This document shows, piece by piece, positions 19,176-32,400 of a stretch of DNA of 64,000 nucleotides (its first letter is position 1; each line of letters begins with the position of its first letter). The notes under the pieces are model-generated. The model was not told the origin of the DNA and ran no database searches. It saw nothing but the letters and a program-made list of their open reading frames with translations. Origin of the DNA: Hydractinia symbiolongicarpus (taxonomy: Eukaryota; Cnidaria; Hydrozoa; Anthoathecata; Hydractiniidae). The DNA lies in contig NC_079876.1 in NCBI RefSeq assembly GCF_029227915.1, positions 11,966,001 through 12,030,000 on the forward strand. Reading direction: 5' to 3'. Position numbers and translations under genes: made by a program.

Positions 19176-22100
19176 TGATTGTTTCTCTGATGAATCTCGT
19201 AGTAATAAGAATACTTACAATCCCCTTTCACTTTTGTCACCGCTTTTTTGTTGTTGTTTTTTGCCTGACACTTGGTCAATTCAAGCCGCGTTACAGTCTA
19301 TTGCAGTTTTTAGATAATGTCCTTAGAAGCCATCTTATACACAAAATAGACGCGCCTAAGTAAACCAAACGTTTTTCCCACTTAACTAAAGTTCTTTTGC
19401 AGCAGAACTTCGACGTCAAAACGCAAATAAATGTGTATTCAAACAGACAACCAACAAAACAGTTACTTATCAGTCCACTTTCCTTCTCATAATACAACAC
19501 TATCAAAACAACTCATCAATTAGTCCACAGGGGTCAGTTTTATTTAAATTATAAAACATTTTCGTTAAACTCGTTCCCAATGCTCGAACCTAAAACCGTA
19601 TCGCCAAAATACAAAAAGCCCCGGGGACAAGGTGCAAAAAAGGTTTTATCTTGGTATTAGACTGAAAGTTATTTTAGAAGATAATGATTTTTCTCACATC
19701 TTCGAAACTATCCACAAACAGTTTTGAGAAGAAATGGGTGTATTATCTAATTCTACAACTTTTAAAGGCCGTCCTTATGTTGTTTTTTAAGTCTGAAATA
19801 TTACTGCTGACGAAAGAAACCAAAAATTCCTCAGGACTAGGTTTATCAATGGCGTCATTTTACTAAAAAAACAAAAAAAGTAATATTATTTAATGACGAG
19901 GTAGCAAACTGACACTTCTCAAACAAAGATGGCGGAGTAGCTCTGCACGAGAACATCTTTCTGCACAATATATGAGTGGATGCCGTCGTGTAATATTGCA
20001 CGAAAACAAACATTTTTGACGCATTTGGAAATTATCGTCTTATTGATCTGCATGAAACTATTTCAATACGAAGTTTGTGTGGACAAATTGACTATTGTAA
20101 GATATAAATCCAACTTCTGAGCAACTTAATAATCCCTAACTGTTCCTTTTAGCCTAAACGTAATGAATTCTACCTCTTAGTTTGTTTTTTATTTTTTTAA
20201 ATATATACTAAGTACTAGGCTAGCGGCTAAAACAATTCAATATTAAATGCTTTAATTTAAACCGTTTTAGCCACGAAGTACAGAGTTTGGTATCGCGCAG
20301 GTCTGGGCACAAGCGAAAACCCTTTCGCTGTGGTTGTACTCTCTAAGTAAATTCACGGTAAAAAAAGTTTCAACTAGTTATAAATTTCACTTGTTTGAGT
20401 ATTTTATCTCATTTATACACACATATGCAGATAACTTGGCAATGTTAACAAAAGATTACAGAAATGTTAAGATTTTCGTACATGCGCCCGCATTAGACGA
20501 TACACCAATTTAAATAAAGTCACGTTGTATTTTGTCCAAGTTCGAAAGCGCAGCGCCGTAGAAAAGTTAACAGTCCAGGGGACAAGGTGCTATCAAATAC
20601 CGCAAACAGGACTGTGTGTCAGTAAATTTTTTCTAGAAAACTACTATCTATTTATCACGAAGTGGTTGAATTTCCTGGGTCTGGGTAAACAGCTTCAGAC
20701 ATCGTATCCTGCTGGTATTCGAAGGATATGACGCATGGCTACCTGTTTGGGCGCGCAACAGCACGTGATTTATGTGTTAACCTTTAAAATGTCGGTAACA
20801 GACCATATTACAGCCTTCAGAGGCCTGTGTACGTAGTTGTCGTCCTTCTAGACGTTGATTTAAGTTGGTTACGCACGATCATAATCATATTGCTTCCAAA
20901 AGACCGTGATCTATTCTTTTTTCGTTTGTGATTAGATTTTTTCAGATGAGGAGACATAAACACTTCATGAAACACATCATGAAACAATTGTTTTTTAATT
21001 GATGATGTTTGGAACTAATATTGAATAAAAAAGCTTCCTTATTATAAACTTTGTGCCTAGTCTTCCAACTAATTGGACTTCCGCCTGTCTCAATTCTGAT
21101 CACTAGGGCTTGTTGTTGATGTCAAAGCCGTTAGCGCCTACTTGAAGCCGGCTTTCTTACTGTTGAAAAGGCAAGAACACAGGAGACGAGGTTGGCCTTG
21201 TTTGAAATTTCAACTAACTGTTGTTAGTTTCCTACTGCTTTTGTGTTGCATAGATCTTAAACTTCCAATTCCTGATGAGCAACGTTCTAACCAACTTCGT
21301 CCCAGGGTCTTGTGTACCCCCTTACCCGTTATCAACTTCATCAACAATTAAAAATGCCCTGGGGACGAGGTTGCGTTGTAACTACAAGCAGGTAAAAATT
21401 CTTTTGGGACATTGCTAGCCAAGAGACCGAATATAAAATTCTTGAAATTCAAAATTATTCGCATCATGCAAGACTCACGGAATCCGAAAAAACGCTCTGC
21501 TGATCTTTCTGTTTTCTTTGAATGTCAAACACGCTTAAAGCTGGATTTATCGGACGCTTAAAGCTGGGTTTATCGGGAAACACAATGGCTAAGTTTATTT
21601 GTTGAAGTCTGATGAAAGTAAAAAGCTATCATACGTCTAATGCGCTAAAACAATTTTTTTACTTAAAGTTTTCTCGATATTAAGTAATTTTTACTTAGAA
21701 TACCGACACTGTATAATAAGACTTAATTCTATTTCTTAAGCTTAGGACATAAGACGTATTTGAAGACATGTAAGCGGTAAGAAAATTAAAAAAATAACAG
21801 ATTCATGAAGGAAGAAGACAGGTTTTATTCGCCTCACTTATTACGAATCTAGTTTCCAGTGTATTATTAAAAGTTTTTTTAGATCATATTCTTTACGCAA
21901 TAAATATTTACAACAACGAACTACATACATATGACGATATAGTATAACTTTCTATATTTTTATTAAACTTTCATAAATTATTTATCTAAGGAAGTAAAAT
22001 GTTATTTTTTCGACTAACGAATCTTCTTTTTTTCTCCGAGTTTGTTTTTAGCATGATTTATGATTTTCTGCATCGGTTACCGTAAAATTAAGAAAATATA

Positions 22101-22658
22101 CTGCAAACAAGAGTATCTATCATTTGATAACTTTAATTCATATATTCACCAAAATTTTTAATTACAAGGACATTAATTGCTAGAATTCCTAAGTGAGTAT
22201 TCATTAATAACATACTGCTGGTAATAATATATAGAGAGATATGAGACATTCTCAATGGCAATATTGGCAAATAAATTGTTGTTATAACACTACAAAGAAC
22301 GTACTGCTTGGCTTCCCTAACTCGCTCCAGTGCTCTATTACGCCTCTGATATCTAACGGGACGATCGGCGTCACGTGTCTTACATCATGGGCGCAGAGGA
22401 AAGCACTGCGGATGAGATTGGCGGTAATTCGATCACTGTTAAGAATTGTTTTCGAAAAATTTTTTTTCAGATAAATTATTAAAATTGTAATCTATATGAA
22501 AATAAACACAGCAAAACTAGATATGTAATTTCTGCAAATTTTATCTTTTACACAAGCCAGGTTTTCCCTGAATTCGAGATTCGATCAACAAGTAACCGTT
22601 TCAACTCGGCTTTCACTAATTTCGAGTGACAAGTGCATCGCTTCAACTTGCCAGTTTC
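19176..22658. other. Intergenic region, no gene supported
   Basis: Only short chance ORFs occur. Contents noted: copies of the CCTGGGGAC repeat arms at about 19619 and 20573, one full small palindromic copy at 21291-21373, and a 23-bp tandem pair at 21531-21576. Confidence 0.5.
21291..21373. repeat. Short palindromic repeat, copy 1
   Basis: Left arm CCAACTTCGTCCCAGGGTC and right arm GCCCTGGGGACGAGGTTG form an imperfect inverted pair around about 45 bp. It belongs to the same family as the copies near 54073, 61031 and 63319. Confidence 0.65.
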
Positions 22659-23834
22659 CTAATACATGACAAAAGAATCGAAGCCTTTAACAGTACTGTA
22701 AGATAATTTCGCGCTTATTTTGTCCACTTGCTCACGTGATTGTTCTTCAGCTCGCCTAGTCGTTGATAACTTCTTGACGATTTCACTTTTACTTTCCAAG
22801 TTTACGGAATACGATCCAGTGTTTTTACTATTTCTGTTTAACGTGTCTGTACGTGGGGTTGATTTAATGACTTCAATTGTGTATCCGCTTTTGTTGCTCC
22901 TTAATGTATCCGATTTTATCGGATTTTGTTTTTTTAATGAATCCGATTTTAGCGGATTTTGTTTTTTCAATGTATCTGATTTTATTGGTGTTTGAAATGA
23001 ATCGGGCTTACTTGAAATATTTGTCTTTGATGTGTCCGACTTAATTAGATTTTGTTTTTTCATTTCTTTCGAAGATCGTTCTATTGTTGATACTCCCGAT
23101 TGGACCTGCGTTTTAATCCTGGAAGGATCCGATTTACTTATATCTCCCATTCTTGAAGAAGTTACTGTACTTTGCGGTTGTCTCTTTAATAAATCCGCTT
23201 TCCCCGAATGCTCAATTTTAGCCTTGGGTGAAACAGTGCCGCTGTCTTGAAGGATATGGTTGGAAATTACTCGAGAGCTCACGCGAGGACTTTCTTTAAC
23301 TTTCGAGTTACCTTGTGGATACTTCGAGTTTTCCTGCGGAAACTTCGAGTCAACCAGAGTTGACTTTATATTAGATTTCTGTTGCTTTTGGTTTTGCAAC
23401 TTTTGTATTTCCGTCTTTGTTAGCACTTTGATTCGTTGTTGTGATTTTGGTGTTGCTGGTACATGAATCTCATGAACTTTCTGGTCGACACGTGGGCTTT
23501 GAGGTTTCTGAAAACCTGACAACTTCACATTACTCGAAGCTTGTGGAACATTTTTACTATGCTTTGTATCTGTTTTTCCATAATTTTTTTGTTTTCTTTC
23601 TGCCACTGTCGGTGATACAACCCTTTCTTCAGAACTTTCTTCAACAAAATCCGACAGCATGTCGTTAAAATAAGCCATGACAGATTCTTCTGTCACATTT
23701 TCACGGTTTTGAAAAGCACTCTCCAGATTTCTCCTCATACCTTCATCAGCAGTTTGCAATCCATTTGCGGGGTTGTAACTAGCAATGAATCGTGTTGGAG
23801 CTCCACCAGAAAATTGGTTAGAAATTGGTTTCAT
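22659..23834 (-). CDS. Unrecognised Ser/Lys-rich 391-aa protein, single exon
   Basis: An open frame of 391 codons in an otherwise stop-dense, AT-rich region, so chance is unlikely. The N-terminal 90 residues look folded (an acidic helix, VMAYFNDMLSDFVEESSEE, near residues 53-71). The rest is low-complexity, basic and rich in Ser, Lys, Thr and Gln, with internal repeats of the type KSDTLKKQNP between about 22905 and 23060. There is no signal peptide or membrane segment, so a cytoplasmic or nuclear, largely disordered protein is likely. No family was recognised; it may be lineage-restricted. No intron is visible. The ATG at 23834 is the first in frame. Confidence 0.7.
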   Translation of the reverse strand: MKPISNQFSGGAPTRFIASYNPANGLQTADEGMRRNLESAFQNRENVTEESVMAYFNDMLSDFVEESSEERVVSPTVAERKQKNYGKTDTKHSKNVPQASSNVKLSGFQKPQSPRVDQKVHEIHVPATPKSQQRIKVLTKTEIQKLQNQKQQKSNIKSTLVDSKFPQENSKYPQGNSKVKESPRVSSRVISNHILQDSGTVSPKAKIEHSGKADLLKRQPQSTVTSSRMGDISKSDPSRIKTQVQSGVSTIERSSKEMKKQNLIKSDTSKTNISSKPDSFQTPIKSDTLKKQNPLKSDSLKKQNPIKSDTLRSNKSGYTIEVIKSTPRTDTLNRNSKNTGSYSVNLESKSEIVKKLSTTRRAEEQSREQVDKISAKLSYSTVKGFDSFVMY

Positions 23835-23952
23835 TATACTGAAATTATGTTTACTCTATGAAAAAAATATACGAAAGTAAAAAAACTATTATTACAAGTT
23901 GACTTTGTTTCCTTATTACAAAGCTATATAAAAAAATTTTATCGGTAACTTA

Positions 23953-23963
23953 ACTATATATAC
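23953..23963 (-). promoter_or_regulatory. Candidate TATA box of the 391-aa gene
   Basis: TATATATAG-like sequence on the minus strand about 120 bp before the ATG at 23834. In such AT-rich DNA this is weak evidence. Confidence 0.3.
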
Positions 23964-26824
23964 GGCAGCCGACAAACTAGGTTTTCTTACATCAACATTT
24001 AGTTCTGCAACAAAAGCTAACACACCATACTTGAATAAAGAACTGTTAAGTATATGAGAACAGAAACAAATAAGTTCATCTCCCTTGATGATGTTTTGAT
24101 TTGAAGTTCATGCAATATCCACACATAATATTACGACACAATAAATTGGTGATTGCCCATAATAGCGTTCAATACTCAGTTCTAATTAATTATTACACAG
24201 CTTCAACTACCATATTGCAATTGAACAAGAACTCTTTTTTCCTTGATAAAAAATATATTTCTTTTGATAAAAGTTTTTTAAAATTTAATTTTTTTCAAGT
24301 TTGAGTAAAATATTTCTTTAGGACCGTCTTCATGTAAACAAGGTTGTTTAGAAAGCTGTGTTTTTTTAAAAAAAATATATCTCAGCTTTACCAAGATGGT
24401 TGTCTGTGTGCAAAATTGGGTTTCACTGTCGAGATGATTCGGACAAAAAAACAAAGTAAGAATATGTAAAGTGCTCCCTAGAAATCGTGCCTCTGTTACT
24501 CAAAACTTGATTACCCAAACAATTGATGTGTATCACCTTCCTTATTCGAAATAAAAATAACAAAAGTTATAAAGTTAATGGCAAAAGGGATTTAAAAAAA
24601 AAAAATGAAAAGCATACTAAAAGGCTCTGCGTCCATATTAACCACATCAATTTTCTTCCCGCTAAAATCCCGCTAAAAACATGTAACGTACGACTGCAGC
24701 TGTGTTTAGGAGCATCCGACATTTTATACATTTAAGTGTGCACATCGTTTAAAAAATGAAGAACATCAGAAGCGCGTTTAGTGATGACAAAATTTCTCCC
24801 TTCTGACATCTCAGCAGATAGCTCACAATAAAGTTTGAACTTCTGCTCGACCTTTTAATTAAGTAAATAAGTCAATAAAAAGTTGCTCGTGCATAGCATT
24901 TATGCTTTCATAATTTATTATAATCAAAGAGACCTTCAGATTAAAGTGGTATCAAAAAGCTGCCTTTGTTAATCTTTCGCTACCTAGCAACAGCAGAAAC
25001 ACGCTTTTATACGTCACTCTAACGTCAAGACGTTATTATTTTTAGCATCACTTCTTACTAACCCGTACGTTTATCTTCTTTGCCAGTGTGACTGACTAAT
25101 TTTTTTTCACGAATTTCTAAAGTCATGCTGAGTTATTTTTCTTATCAATGACTTTAAGATATGATGAATTTCAAACATGCAAATAGTTTCAGACAAGAAA
25201 AGCCAGTTTTCGTTGTCCCAGCGTATTGACTTAGAATTTCTTTACAGGATACGAAACTTACCATCACTCTCCTTTTATGAACTCCCCCACAATGTTTCAA
25301 ATGTTGTTAAATAAAAAATACCTGGTTAAGGGTGAATGAACAAGATATTCACACTACATAACGTAAATGAACTCCAGTGTTTTCGCCTACTTACGCCCTA
25401 CCTGCCTCTAGTACATTAACAATTCCCAAGGCAGTTATTAGTACTATTATGTGAAAGTTTTAAGACTTTCTGAAAAATGATATTAATAGGGACAGATTTG
25501 TCAAGTAATGTACAGAAATTTGTAAATAAATGTTTTCTTAAATGACTAGCACCTGATTTAGTCACTCTCATATCAAATACGATCGACAAAAGTTCAGTTA
25601 CCGTGAGCTTTCCCTCCTTAGAATGCTACGTGTAAAATCTTTAGTACCTTTGAATTTCTTTTTCTACAACAGGTTGTCGTCATATCTCAGTAAATTTGGG
25701 GTATAGAACGATGCATTCACAAGCCATATCTCTCTCAAAAAATTTAAGTCTTATTAAACTAACAAAATGGAGAAATAAACCACGGCTAATGAATACTTGT
25801 TCTAGAAAGTTAAAAAAAATATTGAACAAAAAGTTGTCACGGCGAAATCTTATATTCGGATGTTTTGACCTCACTTAGGCGTCATCACTAAATATTGCAC
25901 GTCAGACGTCAGCTGGGTGTCATCGCTGAAATTTTACAAGCAAACAAATCAAACACAAACAAACGGACAACAGTGATTTAATATCCACAACAGAAAAATT
26001 TAAGCTCTTGGTGGGAAGTTTCTCGAAACTAATATCTCTGGAGGAGGGTGAAATGGACCTGTTCGATGCTAGTGAAATGGATCAACATTTAATAAATTTT
26101 TCAAGAAGCTCTTTTTTAAGAAATTACTAAAATAAAAAATATATATCCTTGATCTGTGTAAACAAACTCCGTATTGTATCCAACATTAACACAGCATATA
26201 CAACCCAACAATCTTCGCTCTTCTTGCCGAACTGCACAACCGTGTGAACAGCGGCTCGACCTTCATGTGAAAACATATGAAGAACGTTTCAAGCGACGTT
26301 TAATGTAAGCCTATTGCTAATATTTTCAATACTTCTTTTCAAATGCTTATATCTATTAGATCAGTTAATAATTATTTCTTTTATGTTTTGGACAGTGTAA
26401 TGGGATACAAGAATTAATTCTTGTTAAGTGAGTCACCAGAGAGACATCGTAATCAACTTTATATCGTCTCGCTGAAGAATATGGACTTAGCTGCTCATGA
26501 AACTGCCATGCACATTTCTTAGATTTTTTTTATCAAAAACAAGCAAACGTCCAGCTAGTGAAAGTTTTAAGTGATGTCACTACAAAAAAGTTTTCCTAAT
26601 TTTAAAAGGGTTTAAAAGAGAAATATTCCATCAAAAACATGATTTTGACACGACAAGGAAACTTTCATCATAATTTTTGTATTATCCTTTTTTGAACTTC
26701 GCAGTAACTGTCTTTGTTCAGATAGAATCTGTTTAAAACAACGAGGTAGTATTGAACACTAACGTTGGTATCACCCGAGGCATTGTTTAATCTGTGGGTA
26801 AAGAGATTAGCGTCAGGGCTTCAT

Positions 26825-26858
26825 GGGGTAAGGGCTTCAGGGCTTCAGGGGGTCAGGG
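26825..26858 (+). other. Potential G-quadruplex
   Basis: Five runs of at least three G with loops TAA, CTTCA, CTTCA and TCA, in an AT-rich background. It fits the canonical G3+N1-7 pattern. Confidence 0.6.
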
Positions 26859-28833
26859 CGCAAGATCTGCGGCTACGTCGAATTTTCCAGTTAGATGTAA
26901 AGAGACTTAACTGGAACAACAAATACACTTTAATAAAGAAAAAAATCATCCTTATAATTTTTCGTTTAAATTTGTTTACCCTCACCATGTGTTGTTTAAA
27001 AAGATTATTACCATAGCAACAAACATATTAAATACAACACAATTCATTTAAACCGCAGCTCGTTACGTCATATACGCGACGTCATTTCAGGCAGCGCCTA
27101 GTTTTATCGGTAACTTGGAGAAATAAAATTATGGATGTGCTACGTTTTTCACAAGTACAGTACTTTGCACCTGTTTTTATATATAAAAGAACCCTTTAAA
27201 AGAAACTGAATAGTGGTCAGCCAAAAAAATTTATAAAGTTTAAAGATGATAATTTTTTACAAGTAAAAATACTTTTTTTCACATATGCTTCTCATCAATC
27301 AGTATCATTCGAATGGTTTTTTTGGTACTAATATTTGTTATATTGTATCAGTATCAACAAGAATTTAAACAAAGACTATTTAAAAATTGACGATTTCAAC
27401 AAATAATACTTTCGATGGTGAAGAAAAGACGAAAAAACCATTATTTTTAATTTTTTGGTCTTGAAAGTCTCCTTCTCAATGTTTGTGATGGAAAATTCCT
27501 CTGATGATCCTAGTTAAAATTAAGAAACTTGGTAAGGAAATCTTTTCTAGTGAAATGAACTCAAAATGTAACAAACGTTTGCTTGACTTATGAGAAAGAA
27601 CAGACAAAATAAACAAAAATCGTGTTAATTCAAAGGTTACGTGTACCAGAATTTTAAAACGCAAAGAAAGTAGAAAGGGTGAGAAAAACTTCAAACATCG
27701 TCCTTGTGACTTTTTTCATTACAATATTCTCATATTGAAAGCAGATCATGGATTCGTGGTTTATCATAAAATTATTAAAAGTATTAGTGCATGGAAAGAA
27801 GAAATGGATAGTTCTAAGTCACACTGGAAATCTAGGTAAATGGATTTTTTTGTCAGACTGATGAAGAACAATGAGAGATCTTTGGTAGAAAATTGAGTAG
27901 TAAAAAACTCAATGATTTCATTCCAGTAATTTTCTAGACAATCCACGAAAACTAACCAACAGCCAACAACATTATTTCATTCATCGTATGCACGAAGTTG
28001 TTGTCTATGTACAAATAAAAATAATAATCATTTTCATTATTATTTCCCTATGTTTCTTCCAATAAACACACATTAAGCTAGGTTGTGTCAAGTGGTTTGT
28101 AAAGTAAAATTCACTGCAGCATTGTTAAGCTGGTGTCTCAATCCAAACCATTGTTGCGGCAGAAAGTTTTGCAAATCAAGAAAAAAATTTTTTTGTGTAG
28201 TTGAATTAATTTTCCGAGAATCAAAAATTTTAGCATTCTCGGCGAACAGGCCTACTAACTGGAATGGTTCACAGGTTGTTGTTTTTTATTGTGTTTGGAC
28301 TGATGAAAAAACACAACAACATTGAATTCTTCATTTCTTTTGAAAAGATTGGTTTACATTATAAAATTATCATCACAATATGAACTAAAAAAATATTTAA
28401 AAAAAGTATATTAACACCAAAATAAGCAAAACTTCATTGTCACACCGTTTTTATATTCTCAAAAGTCTGGGAACTAAGTTGGTGGTGAATCACATGGGAA
28501 GATAGTTACCACATAGAAAATATCTTTTATACTTATAATACGACGTGACCTTCCTGTAGTACCAACACCCCCTGTCAAGCTCTATGAAATGTACAAAAAA
28601 AATTGCTTTATAAAAAAAATTGGTTTAAAGCATACTCTCATACCCCTTCTGGATCTCTGGGAACGAAGTTGCTCTGAACATTTTTCAAACGTCATGTTAC
28701 CACGTGTTATATAAACAACAATATACTTTATAAAGAAATATAGAAGAATATAAAAATATAATTTAGCAAGAAACTCACACGAAGAATAATAATTTTTAAT
28801 TAAAAAATAAACACTTCAGTCTAAAAAACATCA

Positions 28834-28862
28834 TTTGAAACCTCTTCACAAGAGGTTTCAAA
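28834..28862. repeat. Perfect 13-bp hairpin, loop CAC
   Basis: TTTGAAACCTCTT pairs exactly with AAGAGGTTTCAAA, about 570 bp past the receptor phosphatase stop codon. Confidence 0.75.
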
Positions 28863-29434
28863 CAATAGCTTATAGACTTACAAATCAATAACTAATATAA
28901 TTCCCAAAATTAATTTAAAACGGTAATTTATAACCATGAAAACACAGCCTCACTTCGGCGTAAAAAATAAAAATGGTAACCAAGCTACGTTTAAAAGAAA
29001 TTATAAAACTAAATAATTCCATAATAATAAAAAAAATTATTATTACGATAACGCTCACCTGAAGATGTTACTGGCCGTCGCTACTAAGAACTGGGTGTGC
29101 CTAATCTAGAAGTAATACTTTCTACTCACACGCAAATTTTTGAACCAAACAAAGAACAGCGTTTATACAAAAAATATAAAATGTATATGCATCATGATAG
29201 CCAACATGGAGTGAATCTTTAACTCCGTAAACCTGTGTATTTAAAACTCACATAGATCTCCTTTTCTAAAATCCATTGAACGTGGCACTACTCAACGTAA
29301 ATGTATCGCAAAACACATTCTTCCACTGGATTTATAATAAATTCGAACACTACTTTGGCATATTTAAGGCTTCTCTACATTGACCGCACCAAAAAAGTGC
29401 GGAATATATGGTTTCATCTTGCACTCTGACGACA

Positions 29435-32400
29435 TTATACAATGAAATCAAAGTTTTTTAGAAAGTCGCATGTAACTTGATAGCAAAATTCATATTGTTC
29501 GGGAGTCTGCACCATGTAAGGTCTTTGGTAGCGGAGTGCTTTCACGATCTGATATATATCAACAATGCGTTCCGTGCGCAAACTTTCCAGTGCGATGCTT
29601 AACCCGATGAAAACACCAGTTCGACCAGCTCCAGTACTGAAATAAAATGTCACCATGGTAAAATACACAATAAAAATAAACATTGGCTTAACAAAATTCG
29701 AAATATGTAAAACATGGAACAGCAGTACACACTTGCTTAATAAAATACAGAAAAACTGCACATCCTGGTCTCGGTTAAATAATCACAGCCAGATTGGCCG
29801 AATTACTTATCTTACCTGCCATGGACGATCACCGGGCCGTCGTTTTCAGCCTTCTTACGAGCTTTTTGCACATGACCGATAAGTTCAATTAAACCTTCCG
29901 AAGATGTCGGTGTCCGGCTGGATTGCCAGTTGGTGTATTGATACTGACGAAGATGTCGAGTCGATGTATCCTAGAAAAACGTGGATAGTTTTTTACAAAA
30001 CACAAAAACAACGCTGGGACGGGATATTTCTTTCTAGTAAACTGGGAAACTTTTGACGCGAAAGAAGCAAAGCTTAGCAATAAGGCAGACTTACCCTGGC
30101 GTCCGTGATTTTAAATTCTCGCACAATAAAATTTGCAAACCGATTTTCTTGTACAGGATCGATGACGTAATAATGATGAGTCATCGATTTCGTTACAGGC
30201 CAGTATGGGTAACATAACTCCTAAAACAACAACAACGAAATTTCATGAAGTCGGAAAATACAGTACAACACACACACAGATTACGTCAAGAAAGAGACTG
30301 CACGTGACAACGCATAAACACATGTGATGGAGAGCAACAAAAATGTGCGATAAAGAGAGAAATAAACAGCAGCTATACCTTTCCTTTATCTTCGGTGTCT
30401 CCCAACATGACCACTATCGAGCTGTTGTGATCCATAACCATACGCCAAAAGTCTGCGACAGTCCGCTCAAGTGGACCTTGAGTTGCGATAAATTCGTTTT
30501 TCTGATGGTATCCGTCAATGAAACTAGCATTAATATAATCACTTCCTTCGTGGCTACGTAAACTTTGCAGTACCACACGATTAGAATCGAATGGTACAAC
30601 CGTACGGCACCGATTTTTCTTTTCGTTTATACTGTTAAGTGCAGCTGTCATCAACCCAGGGTCTAGTACATTGTTGATTTCCAACGAAATCGATTTAAAT
30701 TGACCTTCTAGTAAAGTTTCTCTACCGTCTGAACGTAATTCTGTAAGCTTTTTAAATTCTGATGTCAAGTCACTGGATGCGATTTCTGTATCACCTGATT
30801 CAATGGATTCAGCTAAGACTTCATACACAAACATATACTGCTCGTCTGTTTGTACCATGAAATTTCTCTGCGTGCGCATCATAGTTACGTAACCGTAAAT
30901 GTCAATCATACTGTCTCGTTTAACACGTTCCAACATGGCGTCGATAGCTATGTAGCAAGCGCTTCGACCTACACCAGCACTGCAATGAACTAACGTTGGA
31001 CCACTACCAGGTGGGTCGAATGCACGAACTCTTTTAATAAAGGCGAGAACAGGTCCTGGATTGGATGGTACACCTGGATCAGGCCATTGTAAATATTGAT
31101 AGTGCATCACGGTTTGGGCGTCACCGCTTATTGTGGAAGAAATTTCGAACGTTCGAATACAATAATGACATAAGTTTGTTTCGTCTTTTATCTCAACTTT
31201 TATCGTGCCATACGTCTCAACGCCAGAAGTAGGCCAATAGCGTTCACATTTATTCTAAGTGAAGATAAAAATTACGAAGTAGAAAATGTAAAAAGTAATA
31301 AGGGAAAGATATTCTGAACAATGTAGCAGCGACACTCTTGTAAATTTTATGCATTGATCTACAAAATTTCAAACGCTCATCGTGACATCATCAGGGGCAC
31401 GAAATAAAAAATATCAAAATTTTAATTATACGATAAAAAAAAAAAAAACGTTCTAAAATGACTTTTTCGAAATTCATAGCATCTATTTTTTGTGAAGATT
31501 TTCCAGTAACCAAGCAATTTGTTCGGTTTGGTTGATATTTGAAATTAAAGGAATTCAAATTTTTTGTAAACCAAACAAGAGAAATCTCTAATACAATTCC
31601 TTTCTCACAATTTGAATATTATTTAAACATAACTCCCTACCCTTCCTCTCTCTTCGAGTTTAGTCATCATGACAATAATCTGGACATTTTGTTCCCAACA
31701 TAACCTCCAAAAATCATCCACTGTATTCTTCATTGGACCCTGCGAAGCAATGTAAGCTTTTTCTTTGCAGTAACCATCAATGTAATTCGCGTTAATATAA
31801 TCGGAGCAGAGCTCGCCTGTGTGATCAAGTTTTACCCGAGACTCATCAACTACAAAGAAAGAAAGACATTTTCAAGCAACCAGATTTTTAGAAGACGTTG
31901 TGATAACAAGAAACCGTGGTTTCACTTACAAGCTAAGACATTAGGGTATCTGTTCTTTGTTTTATTTTGAGGAAGTAAGGATGCTTCGGAAGATGGTCTG
32001 CTACCAGGATCTATGGACTAAAGAAACGAAAATATGTAAATAAATCAATCAATAAATGAACTGAAAAAGCTGAAACAAGTCCTATCATCAATATAATGGC
32101 ACACAATAAAACAACAACAACATGCTAAAAATGGGAATTGTAAGTTAAAGAATTATGAAAATATATCTCAAAAAAAATGTCACGACTTTTTTTTTAAGAC
32201 CAAGCCAAATTTCATGATCTTTGTGTCATGATTTGCTTCCAGCCTGGACCAAAATACAAACAAAAAAATAAACCTACTTCAAATTCTTGCAAGAACTTTA
32301 CTCCACCATTTGCTTTCAGATTCTCCACATGTTTACCCAACGTGTTGACAGGAATTGGAGGGTGACTCACCATCCCAGGAGTTGCGCACTGCATACGGTG

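Larger units (their letters stand above)
23964..29434. other. Intergenic region, no gene supported
   Basis: AT-rich; short ORFs look random. Noted inside: a G-run cluster at 26825-26858, a perfect hairpin at 28834-28862, and CTGGGAAC-type repeat arms near 28457 and 28660. Confidence 0.5.

Noticed and set aside
22720-23668. Several 68-91 aa plus-strand ORFs
   Set aside because: Antisense shadows of the 391-aa single-exon gene.
29761-31110. Decay of the LAR gene as the reason for the lost D2 residues
   Set aside because: All 24 exons join in frame with proper splice sites and the rest of D2 is well conserved, so the gene appears functional.
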